Shown here piece by piece: positions 21,456 to 30,555 of a stretch of DNA of 64,000 nucleotides. The translations under genes were made by a program, and so were the position numbers. Each line of letters opens with the position of its first letter. Position 1 is the first letter of the stretch. Source of the stretch: Prodigiosinella confusarubida (GTDB lineage: Bacteria > Pseudomonadota > Gammaproteobacteria > Enterobacterales > Enterobacteriaceae); assembly GCF_002847015.1 (NCBI RefSeq), contig NZ_CP025085.1, forward strand, positions 3,968,001-4,032,000. Reading direction: 5' to 3'. The notes under the pieces were generated by a model. It saw nothing but the letters and a program-made list of their open reading frames with translations, searched no databases and had not been told where the DNA came from.

Positions 21456-22105
21456 ATTCCCTCCGGCTGGGGAACAAAACGTACCCGATCCCCTGGTCTT
21501 AACAAAGTAGGGGGATTGTCTGTCGGATTGAATAAAGACAAAGGGGTATGACCGATAAGCTGCCAGCCACCCGGTGTCGACAGAGGATAAACACCGGTTT
21601 GATGACCGCCAATACCAACGGAACCCGCTGGCACGTACAACCGCGGCTCGGCCCGGCGTGGGGTATAAAGCTGTTCATCTAGTCCGCCCAGATAAGCAAA
21701 ACCAGGCTGAAAGCCAAGAAAATAGACGATATAGTGGCCTGCGGAATGACATGCCACCACCTGTTTTGCACTCATTCCACAATGCTCGGCCACCAACGAC
21801 AAATCGGGTCCACTATCACCGCCATAGACAACCGGAATAGCAATATCCCGTGACTCCATCTCCAATAATTCACTCGCTTCCCACCAATGCTGCAACCATT
21901 CAATAGCATCCAGCGCCACTTGCTGAGGGTGTTCCAGTACAACCGTAATATTATTCATACCGGGAATGACTTCTCTCACATCTTCGTGATAATTCAGACG
22001 TTCAGCCAATCCCCATATACGCTGCTGGCTTTCCAGTAGTACCGGGGGTTCCAGTTCCAGCACTACAGCCTTCTCCCCCAACAGATAACAGCGTGCCCGT
22101 TGCAT
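21449..22105 (-). CDS. pxpB: 5-oxoprolinase subunit B (KipI/AHS1 family)
   Basis: PxpB (YbgJ) is the KipI-like partner of PxpC. The 218 residues equal the E. coli length. The AHS1 signature [14 protein letters not shown] and [19 protein letters not shown] are both present, and [14 protein letters not shown] lies near the C-terminus. The ATG at 22105 has a GAGGAAGG ribosome site. A 68-base gap separates it from ybgI, so it may have its own start within the phr-ybgI transcript. Confidence 0.95.
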   Translation of the reverse strand: MQRARCYLLGEKAVVLELEPPVLLESQQRIWGLAERLNYHEDVREVIPGMNNITVVLEHPQQVALDAIEWLQHWWEASELLEMESRDIAIPVVYGGDSGPDLSLVAEHCGMSAKQVVACHSAGHYIVYFLGFQPGFAYLGGLDEQLYTPRRAEPRLYVPAGSVGIGGHQTGVYPLSTPGGWQLIGHTPLSLFNPTDNPPTLLRPGDRVRFVPQPEGIC

Positions 22106-22173
22106 CCTTCCTCCACTATTGACGAATGGCCGGCCACTAATGGCCCCAACCTCATATCATGACTGAACGGTTC

Positions 22174-22917
22174 TTACGCCGGGTTAGGTATATCAATAAA
22201 GGTCACGTCAAAACCGTGATGTTGAGCCAACCACTCTCCCAACGAACGAATACCGGCTCGCTCCGTGGCATGATGACCCGCGGCATAGAAATGAATGCCC
22301 ATCTCACGCGCGGTATGAATGGTTTTTTCAGACACTTCGCCGGTGATGAAGGCATCGACGCCAAAATCGGCCGCTTGGTCAATAAAACTCTGGCCACCAC
22401 CGGTGCACCATGCAATCCGTTTAATTACCGCTGGCGCATTATCGCTACAGTGCAGCACCGTCCGGTCAAGCAGGACTTCCAGCTTTTGGCATAGATCTTC
22501 ACCACTCTGTGGCTGACGCAGTTCACCATATGGCAGATACATCTCGATTTCGCCTTGTACGTCAATATCCAGCATTGCTGCCAGCTTAGCGTTATTCCCC
22601 AGTTCAGGATGGGCATCCAGTGGCAAATGGTAGCCGTACAGGTTGATATCATTGGCTAACAATGTTTTCAGACGCTGGCGTTTTATGCCGCGAACAGAGA
22701 CGGGATCGTTTTTCCAGAAATAGCCGTGGTGTACCAGTACCGCATCCGCATTCCTCTCCACTGCGACATTCAGCAATGCCTGACAGGCAGTGACACCCGT
22801 AATAATACGTTTGACCTCAGGCCGCCCTTCGACCTGTAGCCCGTTCGGGCCGTAGTCCTGAAACGCCGCGACATTCAGTAACTGGTTAATCAGTGTTTCC
22901 AGTTCGGTATTACGCAT
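22174..22917 (-). CDS. ybgI: YbgI, NIF3-like dinuclear metal protein
   Basis: YbgI is a NIF3-family protein that forms a hexameric toroid with a two-metal site. A link to radiation resistance or GTP cyclohydrolase-like activity has been suggested, but the role is open. The ATG at 22917 follows a strong AAAGGAGG and gives 247 residues, equal to E. coli. The open frame to 23013 runs into phr and is not used. Metal-binding motifs VLVHHGYFW (first histidines) and HFYAAGHHATE (last histidines) are present. It is 16 bases after phr. Confidence 0.93.
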   Translation of the reverse strand: MRNTELETLINQLLNVAAFQDYGPNGLQVEGRPEVKRIITGVTACQALLNVAVERNADAVLVHHGYFWKNDPVSVRGIKRQRLKTLLANDINLYGYHLPLDAHPELGNNAKLAAMLDIDVQGEIEMYLPYGELRQPQSGEDLCQKLEVLLDRTVLHCSDNAPAVIKRIAWCTGGGQSFIDQAADFGVDAFITGEVSEKTIHTAREMGIHFYAAGHHATERAGIRSLGEWLAQHHGFDVTFIDIPNPA

Positions 22918-22933
22918 AAACACGCCTCCTTTG

Positions 22934-24376
22934 TTATTTGTCACCACCAGGGTTGACATCTTTTGCCGCCTTAAAAGCGGCCAACGCCCGTAAGCGGGCC
23001 TGTTTGTGCTCAACTATAGGCTGAGGATAGTTCAACTGATGACGCTGACTTTCCGCCCAGCGGTGAGGTTGATGAATCGACTTTCCTGGTACTAGCGCCA
23101 ATTCTGGTACCCAGTGTCGAATAAATGTCCCTTCAGGATCAAAACGTTCACCCTGAACAGTTGGGTTAAAAATACGAAAATAAGGCGCGGCATCCATTCC
23201 TGTCGAGGCCGCCCACTGCCAGCCACCATTGTTAGCGGCCAGATCGCCATCCAGCAGTTGCATCATGAAATAATGTTCGCCTTCCCGCCAATCGATCAAC
23301 AAATCCTTCACCAGAAAACTGGCACAAATCATACGCAAACGGTTATGCATCCACCCCGTCTGATTGAGTTGCCGCATGCCGGCGTCCACAATGGGATACC
23401 CGGTATCCCCCCGCTGCCAGGCAGCTAACCCATGAGGATCCTGACGCCAGGCAATCCGTTGGGTCCAATCGATATAGGGTTGCCGTTTACATACAGATGG
23501 ATTGAATGCCAACACGTGGCGATAAAACTCCCGCCAAATCAGTTCATTGAACCAGACAAATGCTCCCCCCTCACGTTGCTGTAACCAGTCGGGCTGTTCT
23601 ATCCGCATACGGTTAATGCATTGCCGTGGCGACAACACGCCCAGTGCGAGATAAGGAGAAAGCTTACTGGTAGCTGCTTGTGCCGGGAAATCACGTTGTT
23701 GGTGATAAAACTGAATCTGTTCGTGGCAGAAATCACGTAACCGCTGTAATGCGGACTTTTCCCCCGCTGGATATGCGTCGTTTATTGTTTGCAGGGGATA
23801 ACTGAATGGTGTCAACGGCCGTAGTGGAAGAGTGATTGCCATTGTGCGCGGCACCGGGGCGGGAACACAATGGATATCGCTATGTAGCAATCGTTTGATG
23901 AACGCCTCACGAAATGGTGTAAATACCTTATACATCTCACCATCTCCAGTCATAACACTACCCGGCGGTAGCAATACACTGTCGTCAAACCCCTGACAAA
24001 TTACCTGTCCGGCCAATTCCTGCTCCAGCGAAAGATCCCGCTGGCGCTCGTTCAATTCATATTGATAGTTATAGAACAGATGGGTAACTCGCTGTTGCCG
24101 GCAATATTCCGTCAGCCAGCGAACGCTGTCTGTAAAATCAGCACATTGGTGATAGTGCAGTTCAATACCGATGTCATGCAAAGACCGTTGCAACACATGC
24201 AGATTTTTCAGCAAAAACGCGGCCTGACGCGGCGACATATCATGCCGGGCCCACTGCGCCGGAGTGGCAATAAACAGGGCTATCACGTTGGCCGTCGGAT
24301 CCTGACAAGCCGCATGTAATGCCAGATTATCGGTAAGGCGTAAATCGTTACGAAGCCAGACCAGATGTGTGGTCAT
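22934..24376 (-). CDS. phr: Deoxyribodipyrimidine photolyase
   Basis: Phr repairs cyclobutane pyrimidine dimers in DNA using blue light. The 480-residue protein (E. coli 472) has the N-terminal antenna domain (MTTHLVWLRNDLRLTDNLAL) and the C-terminal FAD domain. FAD and substrate motifs include LNQTGWMHNRLRMICASFLV and DGDLAANNGGWQWAASTGMD. It follows the rudS-like gene by 22 bases with an AAGGATG ribosome site. The E. coli neighbour ybgH (dtpD) is missing between phr and ybgI. Confidence 0.98.
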   Translation of the reverse strand: MTTHLVWLRNDLRLTDNLALHAACQDPTANVIALFIATPAQWARHDMSPRQAAFLLKNLHVLQRSLHDIGIELHYHQCADFTDSVRWLTEYCRQQRVTHLFYNYQYELNERQRDLSLEQELAGQVICQGFDDSVLLPPGSVMTGDGEMYKVFTPFREAFIKRLLHSDIHCVPAPVPRTMAITLPLRPLTPFSYPLQTINDAYPAGEKSALQRLRDFCHEQIQFYHQQRDFPAQAATSKLSPYLALGVLSPRQCINRMRIEQPDWLQQREGGAFVWFNELIWREFYRHVLAFNPSVCKRQPYIDWTQRIAWRQDPHGLAAWQRGDTGYPIVDAGMRQLNQTGWMHNRLRMICASFLVKDLLIDWREGEHYFMMQLLDGDLAANNGGWQWAASTGMDAAPYFRIFNPTVQGERFDPEGTFIRHWVPELALVPGKSIHQPHRWAESQRHQLNYPQPIVEHKQARLRALAAFKAAKDVNPGGDK

Positions 24377-24398
24377 GAACCATCCTTTTCACTGAAAA

Positions 24399-25358
24399 CT
24401 AATGACCATAACGTAAACGCAACGCTTCCGGGTAAGGGTCAAAATAACGCTGCTGGGACAAATAAGCATCCGGGTACTCAGACAGGTAGTGGCGTAACAA
24501 CGTGATGGGCGCCAATAGCGGCTGCATACCCTGACGATACCGTTCAATAAGATGAGTCAACTCCTGTCGTTGCAGTGTTGTCAGCTGGCGACGGAAATAG
24601 CCCTGCACATGCATCAGCACGTTGGTATGGTTACGCCGACTGGCCGGATGCGATAACAGTTTCATCAGCCGTAAACGGTATTCCGCAGCAAAATCTGCCA
24701 GCGAATCCCATTGTTCCATCGCGGCCACGAAACGTCCCAACTCTCGGTACCCCGGTTGAGAGTGCGCCAGCAGCAGCAGTTTGTAACGGCTATGAAAATT
24801 CATCAACGCACCACGACTTAACCCCTGTTGCCATAGTCGATTCAATTCATACAACGTGAAAACCCGCTCAATAAAATTTTCACGCAGCACCGGATCATGC
24901 AGACGTCCATCCTCTTCAACCGGTAACCACGGCATTAACGTCATAAGTTGCTGAGTGAACAACCCTACGCCACTTTTACGTGCATTCTTCTGAGATTCGT
25001 CATAAACCTTCACCCGCTCCATACCGCAACTGGGGGACTTGGCACAAACGATGTAACCACATAAATGCATAAGCTTCTGTGTAGACTCCGTTGCAAACAG
25101 CTGCATTTTTTCGGTGACATCCAGCGGCGCACCATTACTGGCACGCATAGTGACCATGCCCTGGTCATCCTTCACCAGCCGCAGCGCAGGACGAGGCACT
25201 GGCAACCCTATCGCCATTTCCGGACATATCGATTCAAAACCAAAATAAGGAGTCAACTGCTCTACCGCGAAAGAAAAACGCTTGTGGCCACCATCAAAAC
25301 GTACCGGATTTCCAAGCAGACAAGCACTAATACCAACGGGAATCTGATCAAGTGTCAT
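24399..25358 (-). CDS. YbgA, TudS/DUF523 plus DUF1722 fusion; probable RudS-type tRNA 4-thiouridine desulfidase
   Basis: The 319-residue product has two parts. The N-terminal TudS (DUF523) domain runs to about 150, with PVGISACLLGNPVRFDGGHK, ICPE and KSPSCGMERVKVYD. Cys13, Cys45 and Cys111 are at positions expected to hold the [4Fe-4S] cluster of TudS desulfidases. The C-terminal DUF1722 domain runs from about 185 (SRGALMNFHSRYKLLLLAHS). E. coli YbgA has only the DUF1722 part (169 residues), so this is the long form. TudS-DUF1722 fusions have been reported as RudS, which removes sulfur from 4-thiouridine in tRNA; that activity here is inferred. It leads an operon with phr. A perfect 14-base palindrome sits just upstream. 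Confidence 0.85.
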   Translation of the reverse strand: MTLDQIPVGISACLLGNPVRFDGGHKRFSFAVEQLTPYFGFESICPEMAIGLPVPRPALRLVKDDQGMVTMRASNGAPLDVTEKMQLFATESTQKLMHLCGYIVCAKSPSCGMERVKVYDESQKNARKSGVGLFTQQLMTLMPWLPVEEDGRLHDPVLRENFIERVFTLYELNRLWQQGLSRGALMNFHSRYKLLLLAHSQPGYRELGRFVAAMEQWDSLADFAAEYRLRLMKLLSHPASRRNHTNVLMHVQGYFRRQLTTLQRQELTHLIERYRQGMQPLLAPITLLRHYLSEYPDAYLSQQRYFDPYPEALRLRYGH

Positions 25359-25376
25359 TATGGCAACCTCGCTAAA

Positions 25377-25390
25377 AGATAGCGCTATCT
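25377..25390. promoter_or_regulatory. Perfect palindrome upstream of the ybgA-phr operon
   Basis: AGATAGCGCTATCT is a perfect 14-base palindrome 18 bases upstream of the ybgA (rudS-like) start. GCTA at 25371-25374 and TAGC at 25394-25397 form outer arms. Position and symmetry fit an operator for a dimeric regulator, or a hairpin in the leader. I do not recognise the regulator. Confidence 0.45.
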
Positions 25391-25547
25391 CAATAGCATA
25401 GCGGATTTATGTCCGTTGCTGTGAAGAAGGGACAGAAAATAACGTAATAAATAATGAGACTGACTGGCAGGAAAAGGGCAAACAAAACCCTCGTTTATAT
25501 GAACAGTGTGGTGTCCCAGCAAGGGCTGAAAAATAACGGCACAGTTA

Positions 25548-25754
25548 TCAATAAAGATCGTTAATAACACTCTCTGACTGTGCCAGCCATACCGGTTTGT
25601 CACTGGTTTTCAGCCAGACGCAATGTAAATAGCTATAAAAGCGGGCGCGATCTCGCCAGAAAAGCAGCGCCGGAAACATCAGCGCACCAATTACAATCAC
25701 CGTTATGCGGCGCAGAAAAATTCGATGCCAGGAATAAGCAGTATAAAGAGACAT
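25548..25754 (-). CDS. ybfA: YbfA, small conserved membrane-associated protein
   Basis: The 68-residue product starts MSLYTAYSWHRIFLRRITVI and ends in SDKPVWLAQSESVINDLY. It matches E. coli YbfA in length and in the central block LFWRDRARFYSYLHCVWLKT. One hydrophobic segment (about 15-32) suggests membrane insertion. The ATG at 25754 has an AGGA ribosome site; the frame is open to 25874 but the upstream part is not family sequence. It is divergent from kdpF, as in E. coli. The function is unknown. Confidence 0.88.
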   Translation of the reverse strand: MSLYTAYSWHRIFLRRITVIVIGALMFPALLFWRDRARFYSYLHCVWLKTSDKPVWLAQSESVINDLY

Positions 25755-26093
25755 GACAATCCTCGATGTAAGGCAGTCAGGAACGATAAACCCCGACTGG
25801 CTATGAATGTCTACATTGGTAATGTCGATCAAAACGCTACCATGCGGATAAAATCTTATCACTTTATAGATCAAAAAATGCGCAATTTATTACTTGATTA
25901 TTCAGCCACGATTTTGTTGCATAGTAGTGAATAACGTTACACTTCACGAGTTCCTCCCTCCGCAAATGCTCATTTCGCAGCCCGGCATTTTTATACTTTT
26001 TTTACGCTGGTCCTTGTCAAATTTGTACTTTCTTTTTTTCCATCCGAGTAACCTGACGTTCTCTCGCTCTGACAGCACCGTTGGGGGTGTATT
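25755..26093. promoter_or_regulatory. Divergent ybfA-kdpF promoter region
   Basis: The 339-base spacer contains the KdpE box at 25985-26006, followed about 90 bases later by the kdpF start, so the kdp promoter lies between (about 26010-26075). An AT-rich stretch at 25850-25920 probably holds the ybfA promoter. No gene was seen. Confidence 0.6.
25985..26006 (+). promoter_or_regulatory. KdpE operator of the kdp operon
   Basis: The T-rich sequence at 25985-26006, with core TTTATACTTTTTTTAC, closely matches the E. coli KdpE site, which lies upstream of kdpFABC in the same orientation. It is recognised by phosphorylated KdpE under potassium limitation. Confidence 0.75.
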
Positions 26094-26183
26094 GTGAATT
26101 TCGGAACCATCATAGGCAGCATTCTGGTTGTGCTACTGTTGATCTATCTGTTTTATGCCTTACTGAAGGCGGAGGATTTCTGA
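26094..26183 (+). CDS. kdpF: KdpF, small stabilising subunit of the Kdp potassium pump
   Basis: The gene has 30 codons including the stop. It starts at GTG 26094 after GGGGGTGTATT and encodes a 29-residue single transmembrane helix ([20 protein letters not shown]) ending in KAEDF. E. coli KdpF is the same length, also starts with GTG and stabilises the KdpABC complex. The stop overlaps the kdpA ATG by one base (TGATG). Confidence 0.93.
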   Translation: MNFGTIIGSILVVLLLIYLFYALLKAEDF

Positions 26184-27871
26184 TGGCCTCGGATGCTTTT
26201 TTACTGATTGCCAGTCTACTGGTGGCAGTAATACTGCTGGCTCAACCCCTGGGACAATTTTTGGCTCGTCTGATCGAAGGGGAAACCGGTACGGTACTAC
26301 AGCGGTTCGAACTGACAGTGGCACGTGGCTTCGGTTTTAATACGGATGAAATGTGCTGGCAGCAATATACGTTGGCCATACTGGTGTTTAATCTGACCGG
26401 CGGATTGTTGTTGTTTTTCCTGCTGATGTTTCAGGATCACTTACCGTTAAACCCGCAAAATATGCCAGGGCTGTCATGGCATCTGGCGTTGAATACCGCC
26501 GTAAGTTTTATGACCAACACCAACTGGCAGGCTTACAGCGGGGAGAACACCCTAAGTTACTTCAGTCAGATGTTGGGGCTGACGGTACAAAACTTCCTCT
26601 CCGCCGCCAGCGGTATCGCGGTAGCGTTCGTGCTGATTCGTGCTTTCGCGCGCCATTCAACAACCGCATTAGGTAACGCCTGGTTAGATCTGTTACGTAT
26701 CACGCTATATGTACTGTTGCCACTCTCGCTACTGTTAAGCCTGTTCTTTATCAGTCAGGGCGTAATTCAGAATCTGCTGCCTTACCAACACCTGACGACG
26801 CTGGAAGGCGCTTCGCAAATTCTGCCGATGGGCCCGGTAGCCTCGCAGGAAGCCATCAAGTTATTGGGTACCAATGGCGGTGGTTTCTTTGGTGCCAACT
26901 CGTCGCACCCGTTTGAAAACCCTACCGCGTTGAGCAATATGGTACAGATGTTGTCTATCCTGCTGATTCCTACTGCGTTGTGTTTTGCGTTCGGCCGCGC
27001 AGTGAACAATCCCCGGCAAGGTCACACTCTGCTGTGGGCCATGTTGCTCATCCTGGTCGTGGCTACCACGGCAGTAATGTACGCGGAAGTCAGCGGTAAT
27101 CCGCATTTGCTGGCACTAGGTGCCGACAGTAGCCAAAACATGGAAGGTAAGGAAACTCGCTTCGGCATTCTTTCCTCGGCGTTCTTTGCCGCTATCACCA
27201 CCGCGACGTCCTGTGGGGCCGTTAACGCCATGCATGACTCATTCACCGCATTGGGTGGCATGATACCCATGTGGCTAATGCAGATGGGTGAAGTCGTATT
27301 TGGCGGTGTAGGTTCCGGGTTATACGGTATGCTGATTTTCGTGCTGATCACCGTCTTCATCGCCGGGCTAATGATTGGCCGCACACCGGAATATCTGGGT
27401 AAAAAGATTGCGGCCTATGAGATGAAAATGACCGCACTGGTCATTCTGATCACCCCTGCACTGGTGCTGCTGGGTACGGCGCTTGCCCTCAGCACCAACG
27501 CCGGACGCCACGGGATCCTCAATCCGGGAGCACATGGCTTCAGCGAAGTGCTGTATGCCTTCACTTCGGCTGCGAATAACAATGGTAGCGCGTTTGCCGG
27601 TCTGAGCGTCAACACTCCGTTTTATAACGTCTTACTGGCGATTGTCATGTTGATTGGTCGCTTCTCGGTAATGATACCGGTCATGGCAATTGCCGGTTCG
27701 ATGGTCGTCAAAAAGCGCCAACCAGAAACCAAAGGTTCGTTGTCAACCAGTGGTCCTCTGTTCATCGGCATGCTGATTGCCATCGTGCTACTTATTGGTG
27801 CACTGACCTTCATCCCCGCTTTGGCGTTAGGCCCGGTGGCCGAACATTTGACATTTAATCTGGTTCACTGA
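26183..27871 (+). CDS. kdpA: KdpA, potassium-binding channel-like subunit
   Basis: KdpA is the superfamily-of-K-transporters-type subunit that forms the selectivity filter of the KdpFABC pump. The ATG at 26183 ([20 protein letters not shown]) is preceded by GGAGG and gives 562 residues (E. coli 557). The filter loops are visible: [50 protein letters not shown] and [13 protein letters not shown]. About ten membrane segments can be followed. Confidence 0.98.
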   Translation: MASDAFLLIASLLVAVILLAQPLGQFLARLIEGETGTVLQRFELTVARGFGFNTDEMCWQQYTLAILVFNLTGGLLLFFLLMFQDHLPLNPQNMPGLSWHLALNTAVSFMTNTNWQAYSGENTLSYFSQMLGLTVQNFLSAASGIAVAFVLIRAFARHSTTALGNAWLDLLRITLYVLLPLSLLLSLFFISQGVIQNLLPYQHLTTLEGASQILPMGPVASQEAIKLLGTNGGGFFGANSSHPFENPTALSNMVQMLSILLIPTALCFAFGRAVNNPRQGHTLLWAMLLILVVATTAVMYAEVSGNPHLLALGADSSQNMEGKETRFGILSSAFFAAITTATSCGAVNAMHDSFTALGGMIPMWLMQMGEVVFGGVGSGLYGMLIFVLITVFIAGLMIGRTPEYLGKKIAAYEMKMTALVILITPALVLLGTALALSTNAGRHGILNPGAHGFSEVLYAFTSAANNNGSAFAGLSVNTPFYNVLLAIVMLIGRFSVMIPVMAIAGSMVVKKRQPETKGSLSTSGPLFIGMLIAIVLLIGALTFIPALALGPVAEHLTFNLVH

Positions 27872-27885
27872 GCCGGAGATCTATG

Positions 27886-29952
27886 ATGATTCGTAAACAG
27901 CAAGCACTTTTTAATTCCACTCTGATGGGTAACGCCCTGTTAGATGCAGTGAAAAAACTTGATCCCCGGGTACAGTGGCGCAATCCGGTGATGTTCGTAG
28001 TGTATCTGGGTAGCCTGTTAACAACCGGTATCTGGCTGGCGATTATCGCCCGGGAGACGACGGGTGACGCCTTCTTCACCGGTACGGTTTCCTTGTGGTT
28101 GTGGATTACCGTACTGTTCGCCAACTTTGCCGAAGCGCTGGCGGAAGGCCGTAGTAAAGCGCAAGCCGAAACACTGCGGGGAGTAAAAAAAACCAGTTGG
28201 GCCAACAAACTGACAGCACCGCACCACGATGCCGATGCCCAGCGAGTGACGGCGGAAAGCCTGCGCAAAGGCGACGTGGTGTTAGTTGTCGCCGGAGAGA
28301 TGATCCCCTGTGACGGCGAGGTGCTGGAAGGCGGCGCTTCTGTAGATGAAAGCGCGATTACCGGTGAGTCCGCGCCGGTTATCCGCGAGTCCGGTGGTGA
28401 TTTCGCCTCTGTCACTGGCGGCACCCACGTATTGTCCGATTGGCTGGTGATTCAATGCAGCGTTAATCCAGGGGAAACCTTTATTGACCGCATGATTGCC
28501 ATGGTAGAGGGTGCCCAGCGCCGTAAAACGCCGAACGAAATCGCTCTGACGATTTTACTGGTGGAACTAACCATTATCTTCCTGCTGGTCACCGCTACGC
28601 TGTACCCTTTCTCACTGTTCAGCGTGGCGGCCAATAACAGCGGCACGGCAGTCAGCATCACTATCCTGGTGGCGCTGCTGGTGTGTCTGATTCCCACCAC
28701 CATCGGCGGGCTGCTGTCCGCTATCGGAGTGGCCGGGATGAGCCGGATGCTGAGCGCCAACGTCATTGCCACCAGTGGACGAGCGGTGGAAGCCGCCGGG
28801 GATATTGACGTCCTGCTGCTGGATAAAACCGGCACCATCACATTGGGGAATCGTCAGGCTTCCGCATTCCTACCCGCGCCCGGTATCAGTGAGCAGGCAC
28901 TGGCAGATGCAGCCCAACTGGCATCTCTGGCAGATGAAACACCGGAAGGCCGCAGCATCGTGATTCTGGCCAAACAGCGCTTTAACCTGCGTGAACGACC
29001 ATTGCAGGAATTGGATGCCACCTTTGTGCCCTTCTCTGCGCAAACACGTATGAGCGGTGTTAATGTTCAGGGACGAACCATCCGTAAAGGCGCAGTGGAT
29101 GCGCTACGCCGTTACATCGACGCCAACCAGGGACATTTCCCGACGGAAGTAGAAGAGATAGTGGCCGGCGTAGCGCGTCAGGGCGGAACACCACTGGTGG
29201 TCTCCGAAGGCAAACGCGTACTCGGCGTGATAGCGCTAAAAGATATCGTCAAAGGCGGCATCAAGGAACGTTTCGCCGAGCTACGCAATATGGGCATTAA
29301 AACGGTGATGATCACCGGAGACAACCCACTGACTGCCGCGGCGATTGCTGCTGAAGCGGGTGTGGACGATTTTTTATCAGAAGCGACGCCGGAAACCAAA
29401 CTGATGTTGATTCGCCAATATCAGGCAGAAGGCCGCATGGTCGCCATGACCGGTGACGGTACTAACGACGCTCCGGCGCTGGCACAGGCCGACGTGGCTG
29501 TCGCCATGAACTCTGGTACACGAGCAGCGAAAGAAGCCGGGAACATGGTGGATTTGGACTCCAACCCCACCAAGCTGATCGAAGTGGTACACATCGGTAA
29601 ACAGATGCTGATGACCCGTGGATCACTGACTACATTCAGCATCGCCAACGATGTTGCCAAGTATTTCGCCATTATTCCGGCCGCGTTTGCCGCAACCTAT
29701 CCACAATTGAATACGCTGAATGTGATGCGATTGCACTCACCGGCCTCCGCCATGCTGTCGGCGGTGATCTTTAACGCGTTAATCATTGTGTTTCTGATCC
29801 CGCTAGCGCTGAAAGGCATCAGCTATAAACCAATGAGTGCGGCAGCGCTGCTAAGTCGTAACCTGTGGATCTATGGTCTGGGCGGGCTGCTGGTACCCTT
29901 CCTTGGCATCAAACTGATTGACATCCTGCTGACCGGGCTGGGTATAGCATAA
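27886..29952 (+). CDS. kdpB: KdpB, P-type ATPase subunit of the potassium pump
   Basis: KdpB hydrolyses ATP for potassium uptake. Of two adjacent ATGs (27883 and 27886) the second gives MIRKQQALF, aligning with E. coli MSRKQLALF, at good distance from GGAG; it yields 688 residues. The phosphorylation motif DKTGT has its aspartate at residue 313. TGES is the actuator motif ([11 protein letters not shown]) and [16 protein letters not shown] the hinge. It has seven predicted membrane helices and sits 14 bases after kdpA. Confidence 0.98.
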   Translation: MIRKQQALFNSTLMGNALLDAVKKLDPRVQWRNPVMFVVYLGSLLTTGIWLAIIARETTGDAFFTGTVSLWLWITVLFANFAEALAEGRSKAQAETLRGVKKTSWANKLTAPHHDADAQRVTAESLRKGDVVLVVAGEMIPCDGEVLEGGASVDESAITGESAPVIRESGGDFASVTGGTHVLSDWLVIQCSVNPGETFIDRMIAMVEGAQRRKTPNEIALTILLVELTIIFLLVTATLYPFSLFSVAANNSGTAVSITILVALLVCLIPTTIGGLLSAIGVAGMSRMLSANVIATSGRAVEAAGDIDVLLLDKTGTITLGNRQASAFLPAPGISEQALADAAQLASLADETPEGRSIVILAKQRFNLRERPLQELDATFVPFSAQTRMSGVNVQGRTIRKGAVDALRRYIDANQGHFPTEVEEIVAGVARQGGTPLVVSEGKRVLGVIALKDIVKGGIKERFAELRNMGIKTVMITGDNPLTAAAIAAEAGVDDFLSEATPETKLMLIRQYQAEGRMVAMTGDGTNDAPALAQADVAVAMNSGTRAAKEAGNMVDLDSNPTKLIEVVHIGKQMLMTRGSLTTFSIANDVAKYFAIIPAAFAATYPQLNTLNVMRLHSPASAMLSAVIFNALIIVFLIPLALKGISYKPMSAAALLSRNLWIYGLGGLLVPFLGIKLIDILLTGLGIA

Positions 29953-29967
29953 GCTAAGGAGAAAGTT

Positions 29968-30543
29968 ATGCGTTATGTACGTTCTTCGATTCTATTACTG
30001 CTGTTGTTGGCTTTAATTACCGGGCTGGCATACCCGTTACTGGTCACCGGGCTGGGACAATGGTTATTCCCGTCCCAGGCCAACGGTTCATTGATCTACC
30101 GGCAGGACAAAGCCGTGGGTTCAGCACTAATAGGACAGTCATTTAGCCGTGACGGCTATTTTCTGGGCCGCCCATCCGCAACCGCCGACAACACCTATAA
30201 TACGCTGGCTTCTGGCGGCAGCAACCTGGCGGGTAACAATCCGGCGCTGGACAAGGCCATCAGCCAGAGTGTTGACGGATGGCATAAACGCATCGGTAAT
30301 ACCGAACCGGTGCCAGTCGATTTGGTAACGAGTTCCGCCAGCGGTCTGGACCCGAACATTTCACCACAGGCGGCTTACTATCAGGCCGGACACATTGCAC
30401 AGGTACGCGGTATATCGCGGGAGCAGGTTGAACAGTTGATAAACCGCACCATTCAAAATCCTCAACCTGCATTTGCCGGAGGGCCGGTCGTTAATGTATT
30501 ACTGTTAAACATGGCGTTGGATCAATTAAAACCACTTCCCTGA
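29968..30543 (+). CDS. kdpC: KdpC, subunit of the Kdp potassium pump
   Basis: KdpC is the single-span subunit thought to assist ATP binding and complex assembly. The 191-residue protein (E. coli 190) has one N-terminal helix (about 7-27) followed by a soluble domain with FLGRPSATADNTYN, SGGSNLAGNNPAL and SASGLDPNISPQAAYYQ, all family signatures. It is 15 bases after kdpB with an AAGGAGAAAG ribosome site. Confidence 0.97.
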   Translation: MRYVRSSILLLLLLALITGLAYPLLVTGLGQWLFPSQANGSLIYRQDKAVGSALIGQSFSRDGYFLGRPSATADNTYNTLASGGSNLAGNNPALDKAISQSVDGWHKRIGNTEPVPVDLVTSSASGLDPNISPQAAYYQAGHIAQVRGISREQVEQLINRTIQNPQPAFAGGPVVNVLLLNMALDQLKPLP

Positions 30544-30555
30544 TAAGGAAAAATC

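Noticed and set aside
22319-22516. Overlapping open frames opposite ybgI and phr (22.2-23.4 kb)
   Set aside because: All fall inside conserved genes on the other strand and lack ribosome sites and recognisable motifs.
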